Positions 1 through 8,325 of a stretch of 64,000 bases of DNA are shown here, in pieces (positions within the stretch are counted from its first letter, which is position 1; each line of letters opens with the position of its first letter). Position numbers and translations under genes: made by a program. This stretch comes from an uncultured Blautia sp. (GTDB lineage Bacteria; Bacillota; Clostridia; Lachnospirales; Lachnospiraceae): the NCBI GenBank assembly GCA_937893675.1, contig CALBGI010000035.1:1-64000 (forward strand), written 5' to 3'. The notes under the pieces are model-generated. The model was given only the letters and a program-made list of their open reading frames with translations, had not been told where the DNA came from and searched no databases.

Positions 1-4
1 ACAG

Positions 5-41
5 AAAAGTGGTGCTGGGGATAACTCCCAGCACCACTTTT
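5..41. terminator. Bidirectional hairpin downstream of rarA
   Basis: A perfect 15-bp inverted repeat (5-19 with 27-41) has a 7-nt loop and four A/T pairs at its base. It lies past the 3' end of rarA on the minus strand and could end transcription from either side. Confidence 0.55.
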
Positions 42-53
42 GTCTACAATCTG

Positions 54-87
54 AATGGAGGAGCTTTTATAGGCTCCTCCATTTTTT
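54..87 (+). terminator. Rho-independent terminator for a plus-strand gene left of the window
   Basis: A perfect 11-bp stem (54-64 with 73-83) is followed on the plus strand by a T-run. The T-run lies on the plus strand, so it suits a convergent gene to the left better than rarA. Confidence 0.55.
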
Positions 88-94
88 GTCTTTT

Positions 95-1414
95 TTATTC
101 TTCTCCCCGGATCCGGCGCATATGCTCCTGCAATTGTTTTTCGTACCCCATGTCGCTCAGCTCATAAAAACGCTCTCCCAGAATCTCTGTGGGAAGATAC
201 TGCTGCTTCACATAGTGATTGGGGAAATTGTGTGCATACTGATATCCGATTCCCTTTCCAAGCTTCTCATGACCGCCATAATGGGCGTCCTGCAGATGGA
301 CCGGAACTGTGGTGGCTGTGCGCTTTACACTGTCCATGGCTGCCGCTATGGCGTTTACCGCGGAATTGCTCTTTGGGGCGCAGGCCATGTAGGCTGCTGC
401 CTGGGAAAGAATGATCTGGGATTCCGGCATTCCCACCCGCTCCACGGCCTGCGCCGCGGCCACTGCCACACAGAGGGCCTGGGGGTCTGCATTTCCAATA
501 TCCTCAGAAGCCAGGATCATAATCCTCCTGGCGATAAACTTTACATCCTCGCCTGCATACAGCATTTTCGCCAGATAGTACACGGCCGCGTCCGGGTCCG
601 AGCCCCGCATACTCTTGATAAATGCGGAGATGATGTCATAATGGTTGTCACCCTTTTTGTCATAGCGCACCACCCGCTTCTGGATACACTCCGAAGCGAC
701 CTCGAGCGTAAGATGGATTTTGCCATCGTCGCTGCGCGGCGTTGTAAGGACACCAAGCTCCACCGCGTTGAGCGCGCTCCTAGCGTCTCCCCCGGCCATG
801 TCCGCCAAAAAGGAAAGGGCGTCCGGCTCAATCACGCAGTCATAGCTGCCCATGCCCTTTTCTTTGTCGTTCACCGCCCGAAGGATCAGGCTTTCGATCT
901 CCGAAACCGCCAGCGCCTTCAGTTCAAAAATAATGGAACGGGAAAGAAGCGCTCCGTTTACTTCAAAATACGGATTCTCCGTAGTCGCCCCGATCAGGAT
1001 AATGGTCCCGTCTTCCACAAAAGGAAGCAGATAGTCCTGCTGTCCTTTGTTGAAGCGGTGGATCTCGTCAATGAAAAGAATGGTCTTTTTGCCGTACATG
1101 CCCAGACGGTCCTGTGCCTGCTTCACTACCTCTTCCATGTCCTTTTTGCCTGCCACTGTGGCGTTGATCTGGGTAAAATCCGCACTTGTCGTGTTGGCGA
1201 TCACCCGCGCCAGGGTTGTCTTTCCGGTTCCGGGCGGGCCGTAAAAAATGACCGAAGTGAGCTTATCCGCCTTAATGGCCCGGTAAAGCAGCTTGTCCTT
1301 CCCCACAATGTGCTGCTGCCCCACCACCTCTTCCAGGGTAGTGGGGCGCAGGCGGGAAGCCAGCGGGGATTCATTGTCCAGCGCTTTTGATTTTGCATAT
1401 TCAAATAAATCCAT
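95..1414 (-). CDS. rarA: Replication-associated recombination protein A (AAA+ ATPase, RarA/MgsA)
   Basis: RarA is a clamp-loader-like AAA+ ATPase that acts at stalled replication forks. The 439-residue protein shows Walker A GPPGTGKTT at residues 59-67 and Walker B ILFIDEIHRF near 108-117. Next come a sensor-1 region with IGATTENP and the C-terminal MgsA-type tetramerisation region with HYxxP-like sequences. I chose the ATG at 1414 because AGGAGA sits just upstream; the open frame extends 25 codons further without support. It is the last gene of the run that begins with livJ, 20 bp after the cytidylate-kinase-like gene, so it is probably co-transcribed with it. Two hairpins follow the stop codon. 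Family call is firm. Confidence 0.95.
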   Translation of the reverse strand: MDLFEYAKSKALDNESPLASRLRPTTLEEVVGQQHIVGKDKLLYRAIKADKLTSVIFYGPPGTGKTTLARVIANTTSADFTQINATVAGKKDMEEVVKQAQDRLGMYGKKTILFIDEIHRFNKGQQDYLLPFVEDGTIILIGATTENPYFEVNGALLSRSIIFELKALAVSEIESLILRAVNDKEKGMGSYDCVIEPDALSFLADMAGGDARSALNAVELGVLTTPRSDDGKIHLTLEVASECIQKRVVRYDKKGDNHYDIISAFIKSMRGSDPDAAVYYLAKMLYAGEDVKFIARRIMILASEDIGNADPQALCVAVAAAQAVERVGMPESQIILSQAAAYMACAPKSNSAVNAIAAAMDSVKRTATTVPVHLQDAHYGGHEKLGKGIGYQYAHNFPNHYVKQQYLPTEILGERFYELSDMGYEKQLQEHMRRIRGEE

Positions 1415-1434
1415 AGAGACTTCTCCTGTTGTCT

Positions 1435-2061
1435 TTATTCCGCATTTCCAAGCATCAGATTCCTGTGGTGCATGATCATATCCACACATTTCTCAAAGCC
1501 CAGCTTCGCGCTGTTCAGACACAGATCATAGTTGACCGCGTCATTCCACACGCCTCCTGCAAACCGGCGGTAATAATCCTGTTTACGCTTGTCATCCTTG
1601 CGGAGGAAATCTTCCACATCTTCCCGGGACCCGCTGATCTTTTCCATGGACTTTTCCACACGGAACTCCCAGGGCGCGTAGATAAACACGCGCAGCGTGT
1701 TGGGTCTGTCCTTGAACACATGGTTTACGCAGCGGCCTACCACCACCATGGGCTCCTTGGCTGCCAGATCATTGACAACCTTTGCCTGGTAGTTGAAAAG
1801 GTTCTCGTCCGAGAGAAATTCCTTGCTGCCCGGAGAGATCAGGCCGCCCTTGTAAAGGCCGGCCTTGCTGAAGAAGGAAGGCTTTTTCTCTCCTCCCTCG
1901 ATCTTGCCGAAAAGGCTCAGGTCAATGCCGCTCTCGTCAGAAGCCAGACGGATGATCTGTTTGTCATAAAAAGAATACTCCAGTTTTTCTGCCAGCATCT
2001 GCCCGATGGTGCGGCCGCCGCTTCCATACTGTCTCGCAATGGTAATCACAAAATTTTCCAT
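1435..2061 (-). CDS. Cytidylate kinase-like family protein
   Basis: The 208-residue protein begins VITIARQYGSGG, a P-loop variant typical of the cytidylate-kinase-like family (Cytidylate_kin2) of Firmicutes. Later it has VVVGRCVNHV and RVFIYAP segments that match the core P-loop kinase fold. These proteins are assumed to be nucleoside or nucleotide kinases, but the physiological substrate is not known and it should not be equated with Cmk. AGGAGG precedes the ATG at 2061 by a normal distance. It sits between livF (22-bp gap) and rarA (20-bp gap), which suggests co-transcription without proving a functional link to amino acid transport. Confidence 0.85.
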   Translation of the reverse strand: MENFVITIARQYGSGGRTIGQMLAEKLEYSFYDKQIIRLASDESGIDLSLFGKIEGGEKKPSFFSKAGLYKGGLISPGSKEFLSDENLFNYQAKVVNDLAAKEPMVVVGRCVNHVFKDRPNTLRVFIYAPWEFRVEKSMEKISGSREDVEDFLRKDDKRKQDYYRRFAGGVWNDAVNYDLCLNSAKLGFEKCVDMIMHHRNLMLGNAE

Positions 2062-2082
2062 GTCAAATCCCTCCTGTGGCTG

Positions 2083-2793
2083 TCATTCACCCAGATATGC
2101 TTTCTGTACCGATTCATCGTGAAGAAGCTCTTCTGCGTTTCCGCTCAGGGTGATGCTGCCGGTTTCCAGAACATATGCGCGGTCCGCAATGGAAAGAGCC
2201 TTCCTGGCATTCTGCTCCACCAGAAGAACCGTGGTGCCGCTCTTGCTCACTTCCTCAATGATATTAAAGATCTCGTTTACAAAAATAGGGGAAAGACCCA
2301 TGGACGGCTCATCCATAAGAATGATGCTGGGCTTGCTCATCAGCGCCCTGCCCATGGCAAGCATCTGCTGCTCGCCTCCGGAAAGGGTTCCCGCCCTCTG
2401 GTTCTTGCGCTCCTCCAAACGGGGAAATCTTTTGTACACCCCTTCCAGGCTTTCCTGGATCTCATTTTTGTCTTTTCTTGTGTAAGCGCCCATGAGCAGG
2501 TTCTCATACACACTCATGTCGGCAAACACCCGCCGTCCCTCGGGAACGTGGGCCATTCCCATTTCTACGATCTTGTGGGCAGGCACCTTTGTGATGTCCT
2601 TTCCCTCAAAAAGAATGCTGCCCGCCTTCGGGGAAAGAATTCCCGTCAGCGTCTGCAACGTTGTTGTTTTTCCGGCGCCGTTGGCTCCGATGAGCGCAAT
2701 GACTTCGCCCTGATTGACCTCAAAGGAGATTCCCTTCAAGGCCTGAATCACACCGTAGTACACCTGGAGGTCTTTTACTTCCAGCATTGCCAT
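2083..2793 (-). CDS. livF: Branched-chain amino acid ABC transporter ATP-binding protein LivF
   Basis: This is one of the two ATPases of a LivFGHM-type importer. It has Walker A GANGAGKTT, the ABC signature LSGGEQQ, Walker B IILMDEPS and the LivF-typical phrase AHVPEGRRVF. Of the possible starts, the ATG at 2793 (MAMLEVKDLQ) has AGGAGG nine bases upstream and gives 236 residues, the usual LivF size; the frame's eight extra codons overlap the end of livG. It follows livG by 13 bp. The partner subunits LivG, LivM, LivH and the binding protein lie directly upstream in the same orientation. Confidence 0.96.
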   Translation of the reverse strand: MAMLEVKDLQVYYGVIQALKGISFEVNQGEVIALIGANGAGKTTTLQTLTGILSPKAGSILFEGKDITKVPAHKIVEMGMAHVPEGRRVFADMSVYENLLMGAYTRKDKNEIQESLEGVYKRFPRLEERKNQRAGTLSGGEQQMLAMGRALMSKPSIILMDEPSMGLSPIFVNEIFNIIEEVSKSGTTVLLVEQNARKALSIADRAYVLETGSITLSGNAEELLHDESVQKAYLGE

Positions 2794-2806
2794 GATTTTG
2801 TCCCTC

Positions 2807-3565
2807 CTATTCTCCAAGATATGCGGTGATAACCTGCGGGTCGTTCAATACCTCTGCGGTATTGCCCTGCGTCAGCACCTGACCGAAATTCAGCACCGTC
2901 AGCTTCTCACAGATTCCGCCCACCAGCTTCATATCATGCTCAATGAGAAGAATGGTCATGTCGAAATGGTCCCGCACAAACCGTATGGTATCCATGAGCT
3001 CCTGCGTCTCATTGGGATTCATGCCGGCCGCCGGCTCATCCAGCAGAAGAAGCTTGGGGCTGGTTGCCAGGGCGCGGGCAATCTCCAGCTTACGCTGCTT
3101 GCCGTAGGGAAGATTTCCCGCCAGGGTGTCTGCTTCCTTATCCAGATCAAACACCTTGAGGATCTCCATTGCTTTTTCATTCATCTCTTTTTCCACCCGA
3201 AAATATTTTGGAAGCCTGAGGATTCCCGTCAGAGTGGAATAGGTGTAATGATTGTGAAGTCCTACCTTTACATTGTCAAGCACCGGCATATCCTTGAACA
3301 GACGGATGTTCTGGAATGTGCGGGCAATTCCTGCCTTGTTGATATCAATGGTGCTTTTTCCCGTGATATCCTGCCCGTCCAGACGGATGATCCCCTCTGT
3401 AGGCTTATACACACCGGTAAGAAGATTAAATACTGTAGTTTTTCCGGCGCCGTTTGGGCCGATAAGGCCGTAAAGCTGTCCCTTTTCTATTTTCAGATTG
3501 AAGCCATCCACTGCGCGAAGACCGCCAAACTGAATGGAAAGATGATTGACATCCAGCATTGCCAT
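2807..3565 (-). CDS. livG: Branched-chain amino acid ABC transporter ATP-binding protein LivG
   Basis: This is the second ATPase of the Liv importer. Walker A is GPNGAGKTT, the signature region reads LPYGKQRKLEIARA (the LivG variant of LSGGQ), and Walker B is LLLLDEPAAGMNP. The C-terminal stretch with IEHDMKLV and HD after Walker B matches LivG. Two starts are possible: TTG at 3571, which overlaps the livM stop, and ATG at 3565. The ATG has AAGGAGG at the better distance and gives 252 residues. Tight packing with livM and livF indicates translational coupling. Confidence 0.96.
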   Translation of the reverse strand: MAMLDVNHLSIQFGGLRAVDGFNLKIEKGQLYGLIGPNGAGKTTVFNLLTGVYKPTEGIIRLDGQDITGKSTIDINKAGIARTFQNIRLFKDMPVLDNVKVGLHNHYTYSTLTGILRLPKYFRVEKEMNEKAMEILKVFDLDKEADTLAGNLPYGKQRKLEIARALATSPKLLLLDEPAAGMNPNETQELMDTIRFVRDHFDMTILLIEHDMKLVGGICEKLTVLNFGQVLTQGNTAEVLNDPQVITAYLGE

Positions 3566-3567
3566 GA

Positions 3568-4647
3568 TCAAGCCGCCTCCTTTTTCTTCTGTCCGATTCC
3601 GAATTTTTCTGCCATACGGCTTCTCCAGTCACGCGCTGCCGGCGCCCAGTTGAAGAGCATCATTGCAATCAGCACAACCGCATAGATAAGCATCCGGTAA
3701 TTTGCAAAGCCGCGCAGCAGCTCCGGCAGAGCGTACAGCACAACTGCCGCGATCACAGAGCCTCTGAGATTTCCGATACCGCCCAGGACCACATAAACCA
3801 GCACCAGAATGGACATGTTGTAGTCAAACACGGACACCTTCAGCATGGAGATATTGTGAGAGTAAAGTACGCCTGCAACACCTGCCAGCGCCGCAGACAC
3901 GGTAAAGGCAAGAAGCTTGTATTTTGTCACATTGATGCCCACAGATTCGGAAGCAATGCGGTTGTCTCTCGTGGACATGATCGCGCGTCCGCTTCTGGAA
4001 TGCACCAGATTCTGTACGATAAACAACGTGATCAGAATGAGGATCACGCCGATGAGGAAAAAGTAATCCTTGATATCCTTATAGAGCGTGGAGGTTCCCG
4101 AAATGCCCAGAGCGCCCTTGAGGATCTGTTTGCCGCCGGGCGCAAGCTTCATACCTGCAGAGCTTGTCGCCACATGAAGTCCTGTTTCGTCCACACCCAC
4201 ATAAAGAATGTTGATCAGGTTTTTAAGGATCTCACCAAAGGCCAGTGTTACAATGGCAAGATAATCCCCTCTCAGACGAAGAACCGGAATTCCGATAAGA
4301 ATGCCGAAGATGCCGGCCACTGCCGCACCGATCAGGATTGCCAGGATCAGACGGGGTACCGGCGGGATGGCCTCTTTTGCCAAATGGGAAAACAGCGCGC
4401 TTGAATAGGCGCCCACACACATGAAGCCTGCATGCCCAAGGCTCAGCTCCCCGGAAAATCCAACGACCAGGTTCAGAGAAACCGCCGCAATGGTATACAC
4501 ACAAATGGGAACCAGAAGTCCGGTGAGCAGCCTTGACAGATTTCCCGTGGAGGACAGCGCCTGAACCACAACAAAGGCTGCGATCACCATCGCATATGTA
4601 ATAAAATTATTTTTTGTTGTCTTATTCATCTTTTTCATATCGGCCAC
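3568..4647 (-). CDS. livM: Branched-chain amino acid ABC transporter permease LivM
   Basis: The 359-residue membrane protein shows the LivM core: GFSGELSLGHAGFM, the EAA-like loop, and about eight to ten hydrophobic spans. It contains a charged loop RDNRIASESVGIN, standard for LivM. The start could be GTG at 4647, with AGGAGA nine bases upstream, or the in-frame ATG at 4638. The GTG lies one base after the livH stop codon. It pairs with LivH to form the translocation pore. The C-terminus ends in a lysine-rich cytoplasmic tail. Confidence 0.94.
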   Translation of the reverse strand: MADMKKMNKTTKNNFITYAMVIAAFVVVQALSSTGNLSRLLTGLLVPICVYTIAAVSLNLVVGFSGELSLGHAGFMCVGAYSSALFSHLAKEAIPPVPRLILAILIGAAVAGIFGILIGIPVLRLRGDYLAIVTLAFGEILKNLINILYVGVDETGLHVATSSAGMKLAPGGKQILKGALGISGTSTLYKDIKDYFFLIGVILILITLFIVQNLVHSRSGRAIMSTRDNRIASESVGINVTKYKLLAFTVSAALAGVAGVLYSHNISMLKVSVFDYNMSILVLVYVVLGGIGNLRGSVIAAVVLYALPELLRGFANYRMLIYAVVLIAMMLFNWAPAARDWRSRMAEKFGIGQKKKEAA

Positions 4648-4648
4648 C

Positions 4649-5533
4649 TTACACTTTCTCCTGGATATTCTTTCCGAACAATCCGGTGGGTTTTACCAGC
4701 AGCACGACGATCAGAATGGCAAACACAATGGCGTCCGCCACCTGGGAAGAAATATATGCTTTTCCGAAAATCTCGATCACGCCCAGAAGAATACCGCCCA
4801 CCATAGCTCCGGGTATGGAGCCGATTCCGCCGAATACCGCTGCCACAAAGGCTTTGATTCCGGGCATTGCTCCCGTGTAGGGAGTCAGCGTAGGATATGC
4901 GGAGCACAAAAGAAGTCCTGCGACAGCCGCAAGGCCGGAACCGATCGCAAAGGTCAGCGAAATGGTTGCATTTACATTGACGCCCATAAGCTGCGCGGCA
5001 TCTCTGTCCTCAGAAACCGCCTGCATGGCGCGCCCTGGTTTTGTCTTTTTTACAAAGAACGTCAGCCCTGTCATAATGACAATACAGGCCAGAATCGTTA
5101 CGATCGTAATTCCCTTGATGGTAAGCTGCCCGTCAAACAGTGTCACAGAGGGAACGTCGATCACAGTCACAAAGCTCTTCGCATCCGCGCCGAAGATCAG
5201 AAGCGCAAGATTCTGCAGAAGATAGCTGACGCCGATCGCCGTGATCAGCACCGCAAGATTCGAGGAGGCTTTTCTGAGCGGGCGATACGCAACCTTCTCG
5301 ATGGTAATTCCAAGGACTGTACAAAAGGCAATGGAGATCACCACCGCCAGCACCGGAGACATCCCGGCTTTTGTAATGGCAGTCAGAATGACAAACGCGC
5401 CTACCATGATCACATCACCGTGGGCAAAATTCAGCATCTTTGCAATTCCGTATACCATTGTATAGCCAAGAGCAATGATCGCATAAATGCTGCCCAGGCT
5501 GATACCGTCTTTTAAATAGGATAAAAAACTCAT
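4649..5533 (-). CDS. livH: Branched-chain amino acid ABC transporter permease LivH
   Basis: This 294-residue permease has the LivH hallmarks: GSIYAIIALGYTMVYG, the MLNFAHGD motif just after, and GIKAFVAAVFGGIGSIPGA near the C-terminal half. About eight membrane spans are evident. The ATG at 5533 (MSFLSYLKDG) has AGAGGTG upstream; the 28 extra codons in the open frame are hydrophilic, fall in the intergenic hairpin and are not supported. A 120-bp gap with a long hairpin separates it from livJ, a common device for keeping binding-protein mRNA more abundant than permease mRNA. Confidence 0.95.
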   Translation of the reverse strand: MSFLSYLKDGISLGSIYAIIALGYTMVYGIAKMLNFAHGDVIMVGAFVILTAITKAGMSPVLAVVISIAFCTVLGITIEKVAYRPLRKASSNLAVLITAIGVSYLLQNLALLIFGADAKSFVTVIDVPSVTLFDGQLTIKGITIVTILACIVIMTGLTFFVKKTKPGRAMQAVSEDRDAAQLMGVNVNATISLTFAIGSGLAAVAGLLLCSAYPTLTPYTGAMPGIKAFVAAVFGGIGSIPGAMVGGILLGVIEIFGKAYISSQVADAIVFAILIVVLLVKPTGLFGKNIQEKV

Positions 5534-5569
5534 AATGCACCTCTTTATATTTTGTTCGCTGCCGGATAT

Positions 5570-5609
5570 ACGGAAAGGACGGCTCACCCTCGGCAGCCGT
5601 CCCCTCCGT
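5570..5609 (-). other. Intergenic hairpin between livJ and livH
   Basis: Two 15-nt arms (5570-5584 and 5595-5609) pair with one internal mismatch pair. There is no proper T-run, so this is more likely an mRNA-stabilising or partially terminating structure than a full terminator. Confidence 0.5.
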
Positions 5610-5653
5610 TTATTCAAACGGCAATCCCTGTATTGTCAGGGAAATGTTGTTTG

Positions 5654-6811
5654 TTATTCCATCTCTGCGTAAACACCGTCTTTGATCACAAATGCTTTCG
5701 GTTCTTTGTCGCACTCGCCTTCCTCTGTCCATTTTGCAGTTCCGGTAATCCCCTCGAGCTCAATGTTCATCATGGATGCGGACATTGCTGCGCTGATGTC
5801 CTCGTTGGACATATCCGGGGTGATCTCTGCATCGTTGGCTGCCAGCTGCATTGCGTAGATAACATCGTAAGCGTCGGCTGCAAACTGGTTCGGGATCTCA
5901 TCGTTGTTGGCTGCCTTGTAAGCATCTGTAAATTTCTTGCTGGCCTCATCTTCGGAAGTCGCGGAAAACGGTGTCAGAAGCATAACGCCCTCTGCAAGGC
6001 TGGTGTCAAAATTCTCAACGCCAAGAATACCGTCCATACCATCCACGCCAAAGAAGGTAATGTCAAGTCCTGCCTCGTTTGCCTGCTGCAGGATCAGCGC
6101 ATTGTCAGAGTAGTAGTTCGGCAGGAACAGAAGCTCCGCTCCGCTCTCTGCGATCTTGGAAAGCTGCACAGAATAGTCTGTGTTGCTGTCGGTGGTGTAA
6201 GCCTCATCTGCAACTACTTCAAGACCGTAGCCTTCCGCTGCTGCAACAAAAGAGTCATGCACGCCAACATTGTAGTCTGCCATGGAATCGTAGAGAACCG
6301 CTACCTTCGTAGCCAGACCATGTTCCGAAATATACTGCGCGGATTTCTCTCCCTGCATGGGGTCTGTAAAGCACATGCGGAACTCGTTGCTTCCTGATGT
6401 GATACAGTCAACTGCTGTTCCGGAAGGAGTAAACAGGAAGGTGCTCTCTGCAGCCTCTGCTCCTACTGCAATACAGGAGCCGGAGGTAACTGCTCCGCAA
6501 AGCATCTGCATTCCCTTGTCCAGGAGGTCATTATAAGCATTCACTGCCTTCTCCGGATCGCCCATGTCATCGCCGGCGTCCAGAAGCTCTACCTGATATC
6601 CGTTGAATCCTCCGTTTGCATTGATCTCTTCAATGGCAATGGCAGCTGCATTATATACATTGTTTCCATACTGTGCATAGTCGCCGGTCATAGGGCCGAT
6701 CACGCCAATCTTAAATGTTTCTTCTTCCGCAAATACAGATACCGGTACAATGGCAGATACCACGGTCGCTGCCGCCACAGAAACACCAAGTGCTTTTTTC
6801 CAATTTTTCAT
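5654..6811 (-). CDS. livJ: Branched-chain amino acid ABC transporter substrate-binding protein
   Basis: The 385-residue protein belongs to the periplasmic-binding-protein type 1 Leu/Ile/Val family (Peripla_BP_6). It has TFKIGVIGPMTGDYAQYG at the start of lobe 1, ELLDAGDD, and FDTSLAEGVMLLTPF. The ATG at 6811 has AAGGAGG eight bases away. The N-terminus (MKNWKKALGV...VSVFA) is a classical signal peptide with an A-x-A-like cleavage site before EEE. It contains no cysteine, so it is not an evident lipoprotein, which is odd for a Gram-positive binding protein. It is the first gene of the liv operon and has its own promoter and a small leader hairpin. Confidence 0.94.
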   Translation of the reverse strand: MKNWKKALGVSVAAATVVSAIVPVSVFAEEETFKIGVIGPMTGDYAQYGNNVYNAAAIAIEEINANGGFNGYQVELLDAGDDMGDPEKAVNAYNDLLDKGMQMLCGAVTSGSCIAVGAEAAESTFLFTPSGTAVDCITSGSNEFRMCFTDPMQGEKSAQYISEHGLATKVAVLYDSMADYNVGVHDSFVAAAEGYGLEVVADEAYTTDSNTDYSVQLSKIAESGAELLFLPNYYSDNALILQQANEAGLDITFFGVDGMDGILGVENFDTSLAEGVMLLTPFSATSEDEASKKFTDAYKAANNDEIPNQFAADAYDVIYAMQLAANDAEITPDMSNEDISAAMSASMMNIELEGITGTAKWTEEGECDKEPKAFVIKDGVYAEME

Positions 6812-6831
6812 AATAACATCCTCCTTTTCCT

Positions 6832-6852
6832 GTGAGAAAGTGAATTTCTCAC
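6832..6852 (-). other. Leader hairpin of livJ mRNA
   Basis: The sequence holds an 8-bp perfect inverted repeat (6832-6839 with 6845-6852) with a 5-nt loop, located between the livJ promoter and its ribosome binding site. Its function is unknown; it may stabilise the transcript. Confidence 0.4.
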
Positions 6853-6888
6853 TTCTCCGCTTCCTCACTTTACTACTGTAATGTTATG

Positions 6889-6917
6889 ATTATAGCACTA
6901 TGTTTTTTCGATTGCAA
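6889..6917 (-). promoter_or_regulatory. Sigma-A promoter of the liv operon
   Basis: On the minus strand TTGCAA is followed by 17 bases and TATAAT. It lies about 80 bp upstream of the livJ start. Confidence 0.75.
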
Positions 6918-6937
6918 TAAGATTTTATAAAAATTTA

Positions 6938-6978
6938 AGAAAAAAGAAGCACCCGCAGGTTCCCCTGCAGAGCACTTC
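6938..6978 (-). terminator. Rho-independent terminator of infC-rpmI-rplT
   Basis: On the minus strand a GC-rich stem with several G-U pairs (arms near 6964-6978 and 6946-6959) is followed by six T. It lies about 40 bp after the rplT stop and just before the livJ promoter. Confidence 0.7.
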
Positions 6979-7018
6979 TCCTCTGTCCGTATACGGTGCA
7001 AAGCCTTACGTACTGTAT

Positions 7019-7372
7019 TTATGCTGCTTTCTTTGCAATCTCAGCAAGAGCCTTGAAGCCCTCAGCATCATTTACTGCCATCTCAGCCAGCATTTTTCTA
7101 TTGATATCGATGTTAGCCACCTTGAGGCCGTGCATCATTTTGCTGTAGGAAAGTCCGTTCATTCTTGCTGCAGCATTGATACGTGCGATCCAAAGCTGTC
7201 TGAACTGACGTTTTCTCTGTTTACGTCCTGCATATGCACTGGTAAGCGCTCTCATTACAGACTGTTTTGCAACTCTGTACTGTTTGGAGCGGGCTCCTCT
7301 GTAGCCTTTTGCCAGTTTTAATGTACGATTATGTTTTTTCTTTGCGTTTAATCCGCCTTTGATTCTTGCCAT
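7019..7372 (-). CDS. rplT: 50S ribosomal protein L20
   Basis: The 117-residue basic protein begins MARIKGGLNAKKKHNR and contains YRVAKQSVMRALTSAYAGRK and FRQLWIARINAAARMNGLSY, all typical of L20. L20 binds 23S rRNA early in assembly and in Firmicutes also represses its own operon through the leader RNA. AGGAGG precedes the ATG. It is the last gene of infC-rpmI-rplT and is followed by a terminator. Confidence 0.98.
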   Translation of the reverse strand: MARIKGGLNAKKKHNRTLKLAKGYRGARSKQYRVAKQSVMRALTSAYAGRKQRKRQFRQLWIARINAAARMNGLSYSKMMHGLKVANIDINRKMLAEMAVNDAEGFKALAEIAKKAA

Positions 7373-7401
7373 GTCTCAATTTCCTCCTGTTTGTCTTCTT
7401 C

Positions 7402-7599
7402 TTATAAATACGGTAATACTTTCTTCATGCTCTTTACGTTTGTAGCATCAACAACAGTCGCTTTTCTCAGATTACGTTTTCTTTTCTGAGATTTTTTGGT
7501 TAAGATATGGCTCTTGTAAGCTTTATTTCTCATTAATTTTCCGGTTCCTGTCTTTTTGAAGCGTTTTGCTGCCGCTCTACAAGTTTTCATTTTTGGCAT
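7402..7599 (-). CDS. rpmI: 50S ribosomal protein L35
   Basis: This is a 65-residue, strongly basic protein with the L35 signature MKTCRAAAKRFKKTGTGK and the segment SHILTKKSQKRKRNLR. It is a component of the large ribosomal subunit. AAGGAGG precedes the ATG. It lies between infC (32-bp gap) and rplT (29-bp gap), the standard order in Bacillota. Confidence 0.98.
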   Translation of the reverse strand: MPKMKTCRAAAKRFKKTGTGKLMRNKAYKSHILTKKSQKRKRNLRKATVVDATNVKSMKKVLPYL

Positions 7600-7631
7600 T
7601 GTAATTTCCTCCTTAATGTTCGTGTTCTATT

Positions 7632-8138
7632 TTAACGTTTTTCAGTTAAAAACATCGTCATGCTGCGCCCTTCCACCTTCGGCGCTTTCTCAACGGAAGC
7701 GATATCCGAAAGCTTCTCTGCAAAGTCATCCAGCACGTGTTTGCTGCTGGCCATATGCGCCATCTCTCTTCCGCGGAAACGCAGGGTTACCTTCACCCGG
7801 TCTCCCTTGGAAAGGAATTTTCTTGCTGCATTGACTTTGGTATTCAGATCGTTGGTATCAATATTGGGAGAAAGACGCACTTCCTTGATCTCAATGGTCT
7901 TCTGCTTCTTTTTGGCTTCTTTTTCCTTACGTGCAAGCTCGTAACGGTATTTTCCGTAATCGATGATTTTGCATACCGGCGGTTTTGCCTGCGGAGCAAT
8001 CTTTACCAGGTCAAGCCCTGCCTCCTGTGCTTTGAACATTGCCTCTTTCGCGGACATGATCCCAAGCTGTGCGCCGTCCGCACCGATAAGACGTACCTCT
8101 TTGTCTCTGATTTGTTCGTTAATCATTAAATTGCTAAT
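7632..8138 (-). CDS. infC: Translation initiation factor IF-3, starting at an AUU codon
   Basis: IF-3 binds the 30S subunit and discriminates against non-standard starts. The protein has MINEQIRDKEVRLIGADGAQLG at the N-domain and RVKVTLRFRGREMAH in the C-domain. The first ATG in frame (8126) lies 21 bases after GGAGG, too far. An in-frame ATT at 8138 lies nine bases after GGAGG and adds Ser-Asn-Leu, giving 168 residues. Known infC genes often start at AUU or AUC, which lets IF-3 repress its own translation. I therefore place the start at 8138; the ATG at 8126 remains an alternative. A 290-nt leader with an attenuator precedes it. Confidence 0.93.
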   Translation of the reverse strand: MSNLMINEQIRDKEVRLIGADGAQLGIMSAKEAMFKAQEAGLDLVKIAPQAKPPVCKIIDYGKYRYELARKEKEAKKKQKTIEIKEVRLSPNIDTNDLNTKVNAARKFLSKGDRVKVTLRFRGREMAHMASSKHVLDDFAEKLSDIASVEKAPKVEGRSMTMFLTEKR

Positions 8139-8200
8139 TGTCTTGCACCTCCATACATAGATAAATGAATTTGACCACTGGGAAACTCCCCTGAAACAAA

Positions 8201-8298
8201 GAATCCTGCCCGGCAGGATTCCTCCGCCTGCGGCGCTCCTGCACGGAACGCTTTTTGTATAATGGAAACATTGTAAAACAAGTTCCTGTTACACAAAA
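8201..8298. repeat. Dispersed palindromic repeat, copy 1
   Basis: It starts with a perfect 8-bp hairpin (8202-8209 with 8213-8220) and ends with a long imperfect hairpin whose arms are CTTTTTGT and ACAAAAA. The opening hairpin, a CCTCC-CCTGC block and the closing CTTTTTGTAT hairpin all recur at 24024-24162, so this is one repeat family with two copies in the window. Confidence 0.6.
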
Positions 8299-8325
8299 AA
8301 AGTGCAGACAGATGTCCACACTTTT
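8295..8325 (-). terminator. Attenuator-type terminator in the infC leader
   Basis: On the minus strand AAAAGTG pairs with CACTTTT, the stem continues through five further pairs, and a seven-T run follows. It lies about 110 nt after the predicted transcription start and before infC, so it would cut the message short unless prevented. Confidence 0.65.

Noticed and set aside
86..1390. Plus-strand open frame of 434 codons
   Set aside because: It is antisense to rarA and has no ribosome binding site or recognisable motif.
1429..2829. Plus-strand open frame of 466 codons
   Set aside because: It is antisense to the cytidylate-kinase-like gene and livF; composition is that of a shadow frame.
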